From Gnetum montanum (lineage: Eukaryota > Streptophyta > Gnetopsida > Gnetales > Gnetaceae), in contig MNCI01020294.1 in NCBI GenBank assembly GCA_015680685.1, positions 1-41,976 on the forward strand: a DNA stretch of 41,976 nucleotides, given 5' to 3'. The position numbers and the translations under genes were made by a program. A model generated the notes under the pieces. That model searched no databases. It had not been told where the DNA came from and was given only the letters and a program-made list of their open reading frames with translations. This document shows, in pieces, positions 22,276 to 33,163 of the stretch. Positions within the stretch are counted from its first letter, which is position 1. Each line of letters opens with the position of its first letter.

Positions 22276-22759
22276 GAGCTAGAAGTGGGACAAATATGGG
22301 GTTTATATTCCACATGTCCTAGGTCCCACATGGTGCAAACGTGGATGTGCCATACTAGCATGTAGTGCTACGTTGCAGTGGTACACTAGTGTGCTACGCT
22401 GCAGTGGTACGTTGGATGTGAAACTTGCTGAGATATGACCATACCGTTCAAACTACATGTCCCAGAATCTAGTGGACTACCATATTTTTATAGATAATTC
22501 CAATGTCAAATGCAAAGTGGAGCCTATGCGCTAGGAACACGTCTTCCCTGCCCTTGCAAGTAGGGTCAAGTGTAGGGACAACTTTCGGAATCAATAGGGG
22601 GGTGTAAAACAAAGAAAATTGCTAATCTTGTCTGTTGAAGAGATGTTGGAGCAAAAATGACCATTTCCAACCAAGATTTGAAGCTAAGCGGAGACATCCT
22701 AGGGCTTCCACATGAATGTTACGCTACCTATGCTTCTCAGCATATCAGCGTAGCGTAAA

Positions 22760-23585
22760 CACCTACACGCTACACTATGCTACACTATGTACCATAGCCA
22801 CTAGTTTTGAGACAAATCTCACCCAAAAAACAAAAATATCTCTTTGAGTCCTAGTTAGGAAAGTAACTTCAATAGTTGGAAACCCTTCTTTCCATGTTGA
22901 AAGGTCTTGGGACCTATGAAGTTCATCCTTGGGATACTTTTGGGTTTTGTGTCCTTGCTACACTGTGCTACATTATGCAGCATAGCATAATGTAGCAAGT
23001 AGTGTGACATGAATCCTTGCTTGGTTTGAAATAATTTGTCAAGAAACTTTGCTTGGAACCCAAGGGCGAAGTGGGATAGGTGGTCTTGAAGGTTGGAGCA
23101 TGTTCAAGTGGAATTCCTTTGCTAGGATCACTTGACAGAGGACCTTTGTGCATTCTGATCCTACTACGCTATGCTACGCTGTGTAGCATAACACAATGTA
23201 GCACTCAGTTTATCTTGAATTCTAACTCATTTTGCAAATGTTTTGTCATGGGATGTTGGTCATGTTCTGGCATGGCAGTAGAACAAGCATGTTTGATGGC
23301 TAAGGCATGGGCAATTATGTTTACTTTACCAAAATAGTCTGAGCAGAAGCATTGTCATAGTAGAACCTTGTTATCCTATGCTAGACTATGTAGTGTAACA
23401 TGGCATAGCACTCAAATGAAAGAAGATTTTTGATAAAAGTTTCCACATTCTCCTATGCCATTCTAATCATGCCTCAAGGATGAAGTGGAGCAGGTATCCT
23501 GGAGGGCTAGATCATTGTTAATATGCATCTTTGATGCTTGATTGGTCTCCACATGGCTTGCTACACTATGCAGCATAGTGGGTCT
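22760..23585. repeat. array of hairpin-forming TGCTAC/GTAGCA modules in U3
   Basis: Palindromic clusters occur near 22768, 22959, 23161, 23372 and 23559, about 190-210 bp apart. Example: CTATGCTACGCTGTGTAGCA at 23168. The sequence after several modules is also related (GTTAGAAAACTTG.. type), so U3 appears to be built of diverged tandem subrepeats. Confidence 0.7.
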
Positions 23586-23979
23586 CGTAGTTAGAAAACT
23601 TGCTGAACCATTTAGTCCATCCTAAACACTTTTAGAAACTCCTATCATGGTCCATGGGTAGACCGTCAATGGGATCATGTGTCAAGATAGGCAAGCTAGA
23701 GGATATAGCAAGCCTATCAGCCCAGGAGATTAGAATTTTGTTGGACTATACGGTCTACCCCTAGTGCCTCTTTTGTGCCAATTGGGCCCATGGCTGGGTG
23801 CTCTATTGACTATGATATAGAGGGTGGTAGGTAGGCTTGGAAGTGGCTTCATAGGGATTAGGACTTCTGGGGTTCCATGTATTCTGCATAGTCTTGTATG
23901 ACACTGCGCTTGCAAAGATCCATGCCCAAATTTTGGGACTATGTTCAATCATGAGAGTTCCAAAATTGATGGTGTTTCA

Positions 23980-23993
23980 ATGGCCCCTATTTA
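23980..23993 (-). other. polypurine tract candidate
   Basis: The minus strand reads AATAGGGGCCAT directly before the TGAAACACC of the 3' LTR, the expected position of the plus-strand primer. The last bases (CCAT) are not purine-pure, so it is imperfect. Confidence 0.5.
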
Positions 23994-25338
23994 TTGAAAT
24001 TTTGAGGATCTACTCGAGAGAAATCGACAAAGAATACAAAACACCATGAAGAACAAGATGTCAACACCACTCTTTAGTGCCTGCTTGGATGACGGTTTGC
24101 TATGCTTGAGAGTACATGGAGGGCGATGTAGCATAGGGGGAAGGAAATGGATATGAGGAAATAGGTTCACGAAAGAAATGAATGTAGAATATGATTCTAT
24201 GAAAATTATTTCCATAGTGTGATCCCTTTCTAGAATTCTTATGAGGAAGTCAGCACGCATGGATGTGTTTTTTTTAGAGCTTTTTTTTCTTGCATTTTTT
24301 CTCTTTTGTGCTTTTGTGCCTTTTTGCTACACACCCATGTTCACTTGAAAAAAACCTTCTCGTCACTATAGGGTAGGTGTTTCCTCCCTAGGATGAGTTG
24401 TGTTACATCCATGTAAGGCTTTGAACTACCTACAGAGGCTTTCCATGGGACAAGTTATGTTATGTCCATCATGGGCTTGGCAGTTGGGCATGTGAAAAGG
24501 CTTTATGTACATCAAGGAATCTTGTGAAGAAGACATGGAAAATTTTGAGTATAGAAAATGGAGATTACGTTGGCTAAAGGGATGGTAGGATATGCACTCT
24601 CAAGTAGGTAGGCTAATCAAAGTGGGTACTTCAGAGCAATTTCATGTCTTGCTCTCGTGGTACAATGCATTTTTGAATGACACCATCTTGGCTTTTATCC
24701 TACAAACACAATAGAGAGAAAACCATAAAAAAAATCCATCGAGTGAAGTGAAGGCAAACTCATGTTTGCTTGAGACACTGCCAAGGTGGAAAGTGTTGTT
24801 TGATGTGTGTAATGTCCAAAGCAGGAAGGCTAGCACAAGCTTTGTCATTGGTAGGCTAGAAAGTTTCAATGATCCTACCAAAAATGGGCAATGAAGAGGC
24901 TATGAGTGATGATGATGCACGTGCTCAAGAATCCCCACCAAAGGCAAGCATCATGCAATCTAGCTACAAGGTACAAAGCCTAATAGCTGAATGCCTTTGT
25001 AAACTCAGATGATGGAAAGGGCTAAAGGATGGCAACCTTGTGGCTAGGCCATAATAGTGCTGGGACTCTAGCAGTGGGTGCTAATAGTGGGAGCTACGAT
25101 CAAGATGATTGGCTATGGTAGTGGTAGCTCCAGAAGGTCAGCAAGATGTCAAATGACATCTTTGGAAGATTAGCAAGATGTCAAGGGTGAAGACAATGCA
25201 TGTGTCCCAGAGGTTTTTTTCTTGGCAATGTGAACTTCATTCTAGAACCTCACCCCATTTGCCTAAGAAGCTTGAAGATGAGCACGCTTGCTTGTTCACA
25301 AGGTTCACATGTGTGAGATAGAAGGCATTACACTCTGA
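23994..25338. other. 3' untranslated region of the Tat element, no gene seen
   Basis: Lies between the integrase-side repeats and the 3' LTR. Open frames are short and unrecognised on both strands, and there are poly-T runs near 24270-24300. Confidence 0.5.
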
Positions 25339-25708
25339 ACCTAGTTTAAGATCTTAGTAGACCGTTGAATGTGCTAGTTTAAGTTCCTAGTAGATTGATG
25401 TGCTAGTTTAAGGTCCCAGCAGACCACTATGCTAGTTTAACATTGTAGCAGATGGGGGATGGCCATTTTAAGGTCATAGAGGACCATGTTGTTGGTGCTA
25501 ATTTTATGTCATGGACCAAATATGTGTTGTGATAGTTTGACATCAAATTAGATATGCTATGCTAATTTATAGTCATAGTGGACTATGTGTGTTGATTTAT
25601 AATCATAACAGACTAGTTGTGCTAGTTTATAGTCATAGCGAACTAGCTATGCTAGTTTATAGTTGTAGCAGACTATCTATGCTAGGTTTACATTGTAGCA
25701 GATGATTT
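25339..25708 (+). repeat. 29-30-bp tandem repeat after integrase
   Basis: Units starting TGCTAGTTTA occur at 25372, 25401, 25430 (29 bp) and then, after a less regular stretch, at 25560, 25590, 25620, 25650 and 25680 (30 bp). The consensus is like TGCTAGTTTATAGTCATAGC with AGACTA. It lies just beyond the pol stop (25746). Similar TTTAAGGTC..units reappear at about 29330-29460. Confidence 0.85.
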
Positions 25709-25745
25709 TCTTACCTTGCTTTTTTATTCAGCACACTCTTGCATA

Positions 25746-26880
25746 TTAAGCATAGTATGGCTTCAGGTACAAGTGGTTGACAAGAGTCAAGAGTTCGTTA
25801 CCATCTACATCAGCCAGCTTGAATGCCCCATTTTCATAGGATTTCATGACAATGAAAGGACCTTCCCAGTTGGCTAAGAATTTGTTCATGGTTTCATGAA
25901 CAATATTGAGGACTAGATCCACCTTTTTGATTGGTCATTGGTGTAGATTGTAGTGATGTTTTCACTATTTCTTGTCTTGGTACTATTCGATGTAGCCAAG
26001 TTTTTGGGCACGCTCCTCATCTATGGAGTCAGAGTCAATGATCCTTGACTCATTGTTTTGAGCCTCATCCATGATGTCTACGAGGATCATTCGAAGTGAT
26101 GGAACCTAAAATTAAAGGGGTAACACCACTTCAGATCTGTATACAAGTTTCTCTGGAGTCTTACATGTAGTTGTTCTACACGTTGTGCTGTATGCCCAAA
26201 GCACATAGAGGATTTGCTCATGCCATTTCCTTTTGCTGCTACTAATCATCTTTCTTAAAAGGTTGATGATGAATTTATTGGTAGCCTTTATCTGGCCATT
26301 TTCCTAGGGGTAATATGGCGATGAGAAAGAATGTTTGATACCAAGGCTCTTGCAAAAGGCTTTGGTTTCTGCACCACTGAATTGTGGCATGTTGTCAGTA
26401 ACAATAGTCATGGGAAGGCCAATTTGTGTTACTATGTTATCCATAATGAACTGGAAAACTTGTTGAGATGTGGTCTTTCTAAGGGGAATAGGTTCTACCC
26501 ATTTTGTAAAGTATTCAGTTGAGATAATAATGAAACTATGCCCAGTAGAAGACTTAGGTGTAATGGGTCCTATGATATCTAGTCCCAAATGTTGGAAAGG
26601 CCATGTGATCTGTGTGGTATGTAATTTACTAGGTGATACATGTATAATTTTTCCATGGCGTTGATACACATTGCATGTTCTAACCTTGGTAATGCAATCA
26701 CATTCCATATAAGGCCAATAGTAGCCTAGGCATCTGATTTTTGTTGACATAGCCTTGGGGGCTATGTGTCCTTCACATAATCCCTCATGGACTTGATCAA
26801 CAATTTTTTGTGCTTCGTTGCTACTAACACAAGCTAGCAATATCCCATCATAAGAGCATTTACATAGAGTGTTGTCTCCT
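25746..26880 (-). pseudogene. integrase of the Tat element, inactivated
   Basis: Minus-strand reading from about 26880. The zinc-binding region has HEGLCEGH and later TCNVYQRHG, where the second Cys of the expected CxxC is Tyr. The core has LGLDIIGPI (first Asp) and VTDNMPQFSG (second Asp). After SSPYYP comes a TAG stop and then ENGQIKATNK, where the third catalytic residue (Glu in NGQxEAxNK) is Lys. The C-terminal domain reads PFIVMKSYENGAFKLADVDG with a frameshift between it and the core, and ends LYLKPYYA, stop at 25748-25746. Integrase joins element DNA to the host chromosome; this one is dead by stop, shift and active-site loss. Confidence 0.85.
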
Positions 26881-27089
26881 ACAAGGACATATTGTTGGGC
26901 TTATTTCTGTAGTGCATCCCTTTGGGTAGGTGTCAAGTTGCATGGGGGTTCACCATGTTGTATGTATGCTTTAATGTTGTCATACCATTCTTGAGTATCT
27001 ATTGCACTTACATATGTAATGTGTATTGTGTGAATGATAGGATCAATGCACTCCACTATCGAAGTGGGCAAGGTAGCAAACATATGTGA

Positions 27090-27470
27090 TGGCATGCTTA
27101 GTGCTAACATGGCTAATACATCTGCTATAGTGTTTTCACTATGGGACACATGTTGGACATCTAAGGTTGCAAAATTCTTTAGCAAGTGCTTTTCCAAATC
27201 ACAGTAAGGTTGTAGATGCTATGATTTACAAGCATATAATTCTATTACTTGGTTAACAACTAGTTGCAAGTCACCTGGAATTGCTAGGCCTCGAATTCCC
27301 AACTCCTAGACTGCTAAGATGCCCCTAAGGAGACCCTCATATTCCACCACATTGTTTGTACAAATGAATGTAAAGTGATATGCGAAAGGTTAGATCTTCC
27401 TAGAGGGGAATGTGAGATCCATAGTAGCATTTCTACTTTGTGTAGTTGAAGCTCCGTCAAAGTGGAGAAT
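27090..27470 (-). pseudogene. second RNase H domain of the Tat element
   Basis: Minus strand reads LHFDGAS (first Asp), TNNVVEYEGLL (Glu), IPGDLQLVVNQV (Asp) and later NTIADVLAML (Asp), the D-E-D-D pattern of an RNase H distinct from the one fused to RT. Several in-frame stops interrupt it. An additional RNase H between the RT-linked one and integrase is a hallmark of the Tat lineage. Confidence 0.8.
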
Positions 27471-27559
27471 GACTTTGAAGTCTATTGGTACTAGGCTTAT
27501 GCTATTGACATGTTCATTTGGGAACTCATGTTCCATCATTGCTTGGTCATTGATAGATG

Positions 27560-27935
27560 AGGCTATAAGTTGCATAACTATAGCCTGACCCTTTACCAAT
27601 GGTTATGATATGTAGTGTAGGTCAAATTTAGCGATTATGGCCTTCCATCAAGCTATCCTACTACTTTTGTATATGTTGGTTGTAATAGCCCGAAATATGT
27701 TATTCTTGCAAATAACGTTTACTTAACTGTGAAACATGTAATGCCTCCATTTCTTAGGCGCAAATACTAAATCAAGAGAATTTTTCTCTACTTTGTTGTA
27801 TTTGGCTTCATAGGCTACCAAGGCATGACTTAAGTAATAGACAAGAATTTTGAAACCATCATTCCTCTTTTGGCAAAGCAAGGCCAAGATAGATGTGTCT
27901 AAGGTGGCTAGGTAAATGTAAAATAGCTTATCTCT
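27560..27935 (-). pseudogene. RT-linked RNase H of the Tat element
   Basis: Minus strand gives, with stops, ALVAYEAKYNKVEKNSLDLV and then KKWRHYMFHS, and ends near LVKGQAIVMQLIASS, the usual gypsy RNase H landmarks (KALxxAExRYxxxEK, RKLRHYFxxH, KGQALADF). It is in correct order between the RT and the second RNase H. Not functional. Confidence 0.75.
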
Positions 27936-27939
27936 CTAT

Positions 27940-28990
27940 GGAGGGTAAATAGTGGGGAGATGGGCAAGCTTTTTCTTTAAGCTATCAAAAGATTCTTGAC
28001 ATTGGTTTGTCCACTCAAAGTTAACACCCTTTTTAAGTAAGTGTTGCATTTGGTGCAACTTATTAGTTAATCTTATGATGAACCTTTTTATGAATTGTAC
28101 CCTACCTTGTAGCCCACACAACTCTTTAAGGTTTGTAGGCAGTGCTAAGTTAACAATAGCTTTACCTTTATTGGGGTCTACACATATCCACATTTTTGAT
28201 AGTACAAAGCCTAACATGCATTCAGTTTTGACTCCGAAAATGCACTTTCTACGATTGAGATGAAGTTCATGTCTACAACAATGCTAAAGGACCAATTTTA
28301 ACTCATTTGCATGGTCATTAGCCTTTTCAAACATAACAGCTATATCATCCACGTAATCATTTAGCTTATCTAAAAGGTAATCACTAAAGATGTAGGTCAT
28401 CGTCCAATGGTATGTTGCTTCTACATTCTTTAGCCTGAAGGAAATCATTGTGTAGTAAATGGTTTCCCAGGGGATCGTGAAAGTAGTTGCTAGCTAATGT
28501 TTTAAGTTTATGGAGATCTAGTTGTAGCCTGAGAACCCATCCATAAAGGACAATAAGGCATGATCAGTTGTAGTGTCGATAAGTTGGTCGATGCTACACA
28601 ATGGGAAGTCGTCCCTAATTGTTGCTTGTCCAAGTCTCAGAAGTCTATACATATTTGTATACCTCCTATTTTCTTATAAACTACAACAATGTTTGAAACC
28701 CATTCCGAATAATCAACTGCTCAGATGAAGCCAACCTTGTAGAGTTTAGTGCTTTCGCTATGTATAGCTAAGGTGATGTCTAGATTAATCTTGTAGACCT
28801 TTTGTTTGACTTCTTTCACATGTGGGTCTAGTATGATATTGTGTTGAATAATACATGTCTCTAAGTCTGGTATATCTTTTTATGATCATGCAAACACTTC
28901 GACCTTGTCATTGAGGATCCCAGATATGCTTTGTTTAACTTGTGACTTGAGTAATGAGCTAACTTTTAGTGTTCTTACCTCTCCTTTAGA
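27940..28990 (-). pseudogene. reverse transcriptase of the Tat element
   Basis: Minus-strand reading shows DIPDLETCIIQHNIILDP, then VDYSEWVSNIVVVYKK, the motif HALLSFMDGFSGYN, and the catalytic box YVDDIAV at 28355-28344. The thumb and linker follow (open piece 27936-28217: LKELCGLQGRVQFIKRFI, LLKKGVNFEWT). At least one frameshift (around 28620-28650) and several stops break it. The two catalytic Asp of YVDD survive. It copied element RNA into DNA when active. No protease is recognisable upstream. Confidence 0.85.
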
Positions 28991-29640
28991 TGTAGTCATG
29001 GGGATTTTGATAAGGGGATCCTCAGTTACATCCTTGGCCTCTAAATCTAAGGCTTGGACTAGTTGTTTGGGCTAGTCGAGGGGTATTTCTGAGGAAGCTA
29101 TGTAGGTGTCACAAGAGCATGCTTCAAATTCTACCAACTCTACATTCAAGCATCTTGTAAAGCTTCCATGTGGCCTTGTCAGAATTAAGGATGAACAAAG
29201 ATCATCAAAGGAAGCTATTTTTCCAAGCAACCTACGATAACAAGAAAACAAGCAAAGTCAAGTGGTACCTATTTAAGACAAAAACATGTAATGAATATAT
29301 GCAAAGCAATGATGCAATAGTAAAGAGTTTCCAGTTTAAGGTCTTAGCGAGCTGTCACTGGGTTTAAGATGTAAAGAGGATGCTAAAATTTCCATTTTAA
29401 GGTCATGGTGGACTGTCAATGAGTTTAAAATGTAAAGGGGATGTTAATAGTAGACTGTAACTAAGCCACATTGTAAAGGAATGAAGTGAAAATGTTAGAT
29501 CTACATGCTATGCTACAACTGCATGCTATGCTGCAGTAGACCCCTACTATGGTATAGTAGACCCCTGCTATGCTACAAAGGATGTCCTGCGTTACATGTG
29601 TGATGTGGAACACTTCAGAAAGTAACATGTGTTTTAATCA
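28991..29640. other. junction between pol and the antisense gene; gag/protease missing
   Basis: No gag or protease is recognisable on the minus strand. 29330-29460 holds two TTTAAGGTC..(A/T)AAAATGTAAAG-type units resembling the 3' repeats at 25339-25708. 29500-29580 is dense in CTATGCTAC words. Confidence 0.5.
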
Positions 29641-29647
29641 TGTATGC

Positions 29648-29655
29648 TATAAATA
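29648..29655 (+). promoter_or_regulatory. TATA box of the antisense gene relic
   Basis: TATAAATA followed by GG on the plus strand, 250 bp before a consensus donor. A start near 29680 is inferred. It is opposite in direction to the LTR promoters. Confidence 0.5.
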
Positions 29656-29679
29656 GGTGATTACCCCATGGCAATCTTG

Positions 29680-32600
29680 TCACTTTCATTGTAAGAGCTA
29701 ACACCTAGAGTGTAGCGTAGTTGAGCTGAGAGACAATGTAGCAGTTGTAGTGTAGTAGTTGGCATAGTTGATTTGTGAGCAGAATGATGGCATGAAGAAG
29801 TAAATGTAGGCATCAAGGGCTTGCCAATGTAGATGAAGGGGAGTGCACACTATCACGTCTTCCCAAGGCGTGTGTTGAGGAACAGTAGGAGACCCCATCT
29901 GCCTGGTAAGTCACTATGCTACCTTTCCCCACATTGTGTAATTTATCAATTTATATTGTTACTATAGTTACTATGTATTGGTTGCTACGGTCATCACTAT
30001 TGCTATGCTACAATTATTTTTATTGCCTTGGCTACCGCCTTAGTCTCTACACCGTGACTATCATTGGTTTGGCCAAGGCGGTTGGGACAAATGCTATGCT
30101 ATGGGTGGCACACAGCACTGCCCTGACCACAATTTTTGGGAATGGAAAATGCACCAACCTGAGGGTTTAAAGGGTTCTAAACAGCATAGTGCATGTTTAG
30201 TGCAATGTAGCACCCATGGAGGGGATTTTGGCTTGTAAGGTTTCCTAGGCAATATAGCATGTGTTTAGCATAGCATAGCACATTGTATGCTATATTTCAT
30301 GCAGTAGGAGAGAGGTGGAGTGATGGAAACATTGTATGTAATTCTCTTAGGCCATGTTATTTTTGACATTATGACTGTTAGACTTCTGTGTTTATAGTGG
30401 TTGCTATGCTACATTATTACATTGCTATACTAGTAGACCTACTATGCCGTTAGGTTGTTAGAGCCGCTACATTGCTATGTTAGTTATAGTGGCATACCCG
30501 CTATGTTGTCATGCTTGTTACATTGTTATACCTATCATAGTTTCTACATCTCTACACTACACGAGGTGTACTGAGTATGCCATGCTATGTGTACCACAAT
30601 GCTACTCTTGTGCAATGTGTAGCTACTATGCTAAGATGTGCAAGGTGTGCTTACTATGCTATGTTATGCAGGGCAGGCCTACTATGCTACGTTATGTAGG
30701 GTGTACTTGCTACGCTACGCTACGCATAACATCCTGTTACACTACATGTAATGTTTAGGTTTGTTTCACCATGCTAGGGACTTACTCTTTCATGCCTAAG
30801 GTAAAATTTGTACACCAAGGGTTATCCTATGCTACGCAGTAATCATCACTTGAAAATTGTACTAACGCTTTTTGTTGTGTCATGCAGGGTCATGTTAAAA
30901 CCAATCCTGATCATGGTTGAGTTAGTGGGAGTTTTGTGTTTCTTGAGTGCACCCGTGGCCAACGTCCCCCCTCCCCATGCACGGGTAGGGGATCAGGTGG
31001 TCTAGTTCTGGGAAGGTGCATGAGAATTCCTAGAGTTCCTCCTTCATCACTTCAATGTGATAGTGTGGTCACACATGTCGGCCGAGACAACCACTATTCT
31101 TGTTGAAATGTTGTTGCTTGGGGAAAAATGACAAATTTTCAAGTTTATGACTGATGGGTCTATCAGAGGCGAAGGGGCAGAAGGCTCAATCGACATCAAA
31201 GAGGCTTGAGATTCTTGTGTTAGATTTGGGACATGCCTGAATTTAAATGTTATCATAAATACAACACATTGTTTATTGCCCATCACATGGGCACCTACTT
31301 CTAGAACCCACCTAGGACTATGTATTGTGGTAGCAGGTGAGTCCTATCAAGACATTTTAGACATGTTGTATCATTTGTTTTGTGTAGTTAAAATGCTTAT
31401 CATACTCTACATGTTACCATGTTTGTAATTGATAAGGATGACCTTCATGGTCACGAGGGGACATTAGCATTAGCCCAAATAGCTTGGCAAGAGTTCTCTT
31501 CTGCCAGGAACGTATGCACTAGCATCATAGAATAGATTAGGGTCGATTTTAGAACCTATCCAACCAAGTACGTCAAGTTCTATGTGAAATGCAAAGAACT
31601 TGGATGGTCAGATGGTGAATGGGCATCCTGCCAAGTGCTTACCATAGAAGATGTCCTAGTGGAAATCCCACCATTTCCCATGCCATTTAGACCCAGTGTG
31701 TTAAATTATGAATTTTTTATGTGTTCAAGTGATTGATTTTTCTTTTACCTTTTGCTAATTTTGTCATTGATTATTGTAGCAACAAGTGAATCCCAAGAGG
31801 TTGCATTAATCACCTCTAGATGTGATGAAACTAACCTCTTCTTCATGTATAGGGAAGTGGATAAGACACAATGTTGGCTATGCAATGGGGCCCCAACAAC
31901 CCTTGTTTATAACATTTAGGAGGATGGGCTTATGGATTTATTCCTAGTAGTAAATCCAAGTGTCCCAGCTATAAAAATTCTCTTCCTAGTTGATTATTTT
32001 GTTAGAAAGGCTAACTGCTTCTGCACATAGGTTCACAATGTGCAGGTGGTGTTTGAGATTAATGATATACTTTTTTATGATCTTTTCGGTGTTCCCTTTG
32101 ATCGTCTACCTATAGGAGATAAGACTAGCAAGGATGTCAACCATCAGGGGGATATAGAAGAATGGCTAGGGAGAAGCAAGAACTGAAAGGAGATTTATAT
32201 CCATAAGGTCAGGCTAGGGGTAGCCCAAAAGGTTTACCCTATCTTTTGGGCTTGTGCCTTCCCAAAGCTACTTGCCCAAAGGAAAATTATTGAAGTAGAG
32301 AAACCTTGGATCATGAGGGATGTCATGGAAGAAGGAACCTGCTATAATTGGGTCAATTACCTCTCCAAAGGTTTGCAAGAGGAAATGGTTGAGCTTCGTG
32401 AAAAGCTTGATGCCTGTTTCAACATACAGTTTTCCTTCTTCATAGCCTACCTATGATGGTTCACATAATTCTTGGTGGTCTGTGAGAATGGTGTCTGGGT
32501 GTAGCAAGATTGCACCTAAATATCAAAATCATGGATTTTCCATGTTTTCTACACCACTCGATCCCAAGATCCCCTAGAAGCTATTAGGGAATCTCTTTTG

Positions 32601-32829
32601 ATAATGACAAGGGATTGGGTGGGATGTCCCTTTCGTGCCCTAGATAGCATTGACAAGGTGCCACTTACTAACATAGGCAATGTGCTAAGGGGTGCACATC
32701 TTATTGAGGAAACTATGAAAACTAGGTTGAAATGCAAAAAGTCTCATCCAATGGAAGAACCTCCCCACACTAATGAAGAAAGAGGTAGAAAGTTACAAAT
32801 CAAGGTTCACAAAGTGTAGCCCACAGTTG
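29680..32829 (+). pseudogene. antisense split gene inside the Tat element: FCP1-like segment plus unknown domain (copy 2)
   Basis: Plus-strand relic with introns. Exon 1 (about 29680-29905) ends at a consensus donor. Exon 2 (30888-31336) reads KPILIMVELVGVLCF, where FCP1/NIF phosphatases have the DxDG/DLNG motif, then EFLEFLLHHFNVIVWSHMSA, the usual FCP1 'FLEFL..F.VVVWS' block. The catalytic Asp positions are lost. Further exons are about 31437-31698 and 31780-32829; a consensus donor GTAAGT follows at 32830. The long exon includes EINDILFYDLFGVPFD, WACAFPKLLAQRKIIEVEKP and REKLDACFNIQFSFFIAYL, and shows residue-level similarity to 11640-13516. Stops punctuate all exons, so it is a pseudogene. 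It occupies the place of gag-protease and runs opposite to pol. Whether the two domains form one protein is inferred from exon order. Confidence 0.55.
29906..30887 (+). other. intron of the antisense gene relic
   Basis: Donor CTG/GTAAGT at 29906, acceptor TGTCATGCAG ending at 30887, and a textbook TACTAAC branch point at 30860-30866, 21 nt before the acceptor. The interior is rich in CTATGCTAC/CTACGCTAC words, like the LTR U3. Confidence 0.6.
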
Positions 32830-33145
32830 GTAAGTATGTTCAGTTTCCTCATTAGTTACTCCCCTCCTTTTGAGTTATAGTAGCATGCTTACTTTAGATG
32901 TGTTTAATAGAAGAAGACTAATAGGGTTTCTATGCCACACAGGCAACATAGCGTAGATGATAGGTAGCATGGTATAGTAAATAGTTGGAGCCTTTCGTCC
33001 TACAGGGTTACAGAGGAACCATCATTGCAACCAATCTGCACCACTCGATGCATAGAAAACCACAAGGGTGCCATGTCTACGCTACTAGGTGAGGGGGTAC
33101 AGATAGCATATAGGATTATCCATGATGTATATAGAGGGAACAAAA
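32830..33145. other. stretch between the antisense gene and the 5' LTR
   Basis: No gene seen. It starts with a donor-like GTAAGT and includes a few GCATAGTAT/AGCATGG words. On the minus strand it would be the retrotransposon leader. Confidence 0.4.
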
Positions 33146-33163
33146 GAGGCCCTCCTATTGCCA
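33146..33163 (-). other. primer binding site candidate
   Basis: On the minus strand the 5' LTR ends ..ACTACTACA, then ATTTT, then TGGCAATAGGAGGGCC. A PBS normally starts with TGG a few bases after the LTR. The matching tRNA was not identified, and the site has probably mutated. Confidence 0.35.

Larger units (their letters stand above)
21600..23979 (-). repeat. 3' LTR of the Tat element
   Basis: 2380 bp, TG..CA on the plus strand. Co-linear with 33169-35474 apart from indels; for example about 40 bp near 21860-21900 are absent from the other LTR. A minus-strand TATAAATA (22275-22268) defines U3 as the high-coordinate part. Differences are mostly C/T and G/A changes. Confidence 0.9.

Noticed and set aside
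22968-23337. short frames on both strands in the LTR, repeated at 34463-34928
   Set aside because: They recur in both LTRs because the LTRs are duplicates; they are non-coding U3 sequence.
26331-26664. plus-strand frames of 63-64 codons
   Set aside because: Shadows of the minus-strand integrase.
29698-29898. minus-strand 66-codon frame
   Set aside because: It overlaps exon 1 of the antisense unit and shows no domain or gag similarity.
30477-30758. 93-codon Cys/Tyr-rich plus-strand frame
   Set aside because: Composition comes from repeated CTATGCTAC words within the predicted intron; it is low-complexity.
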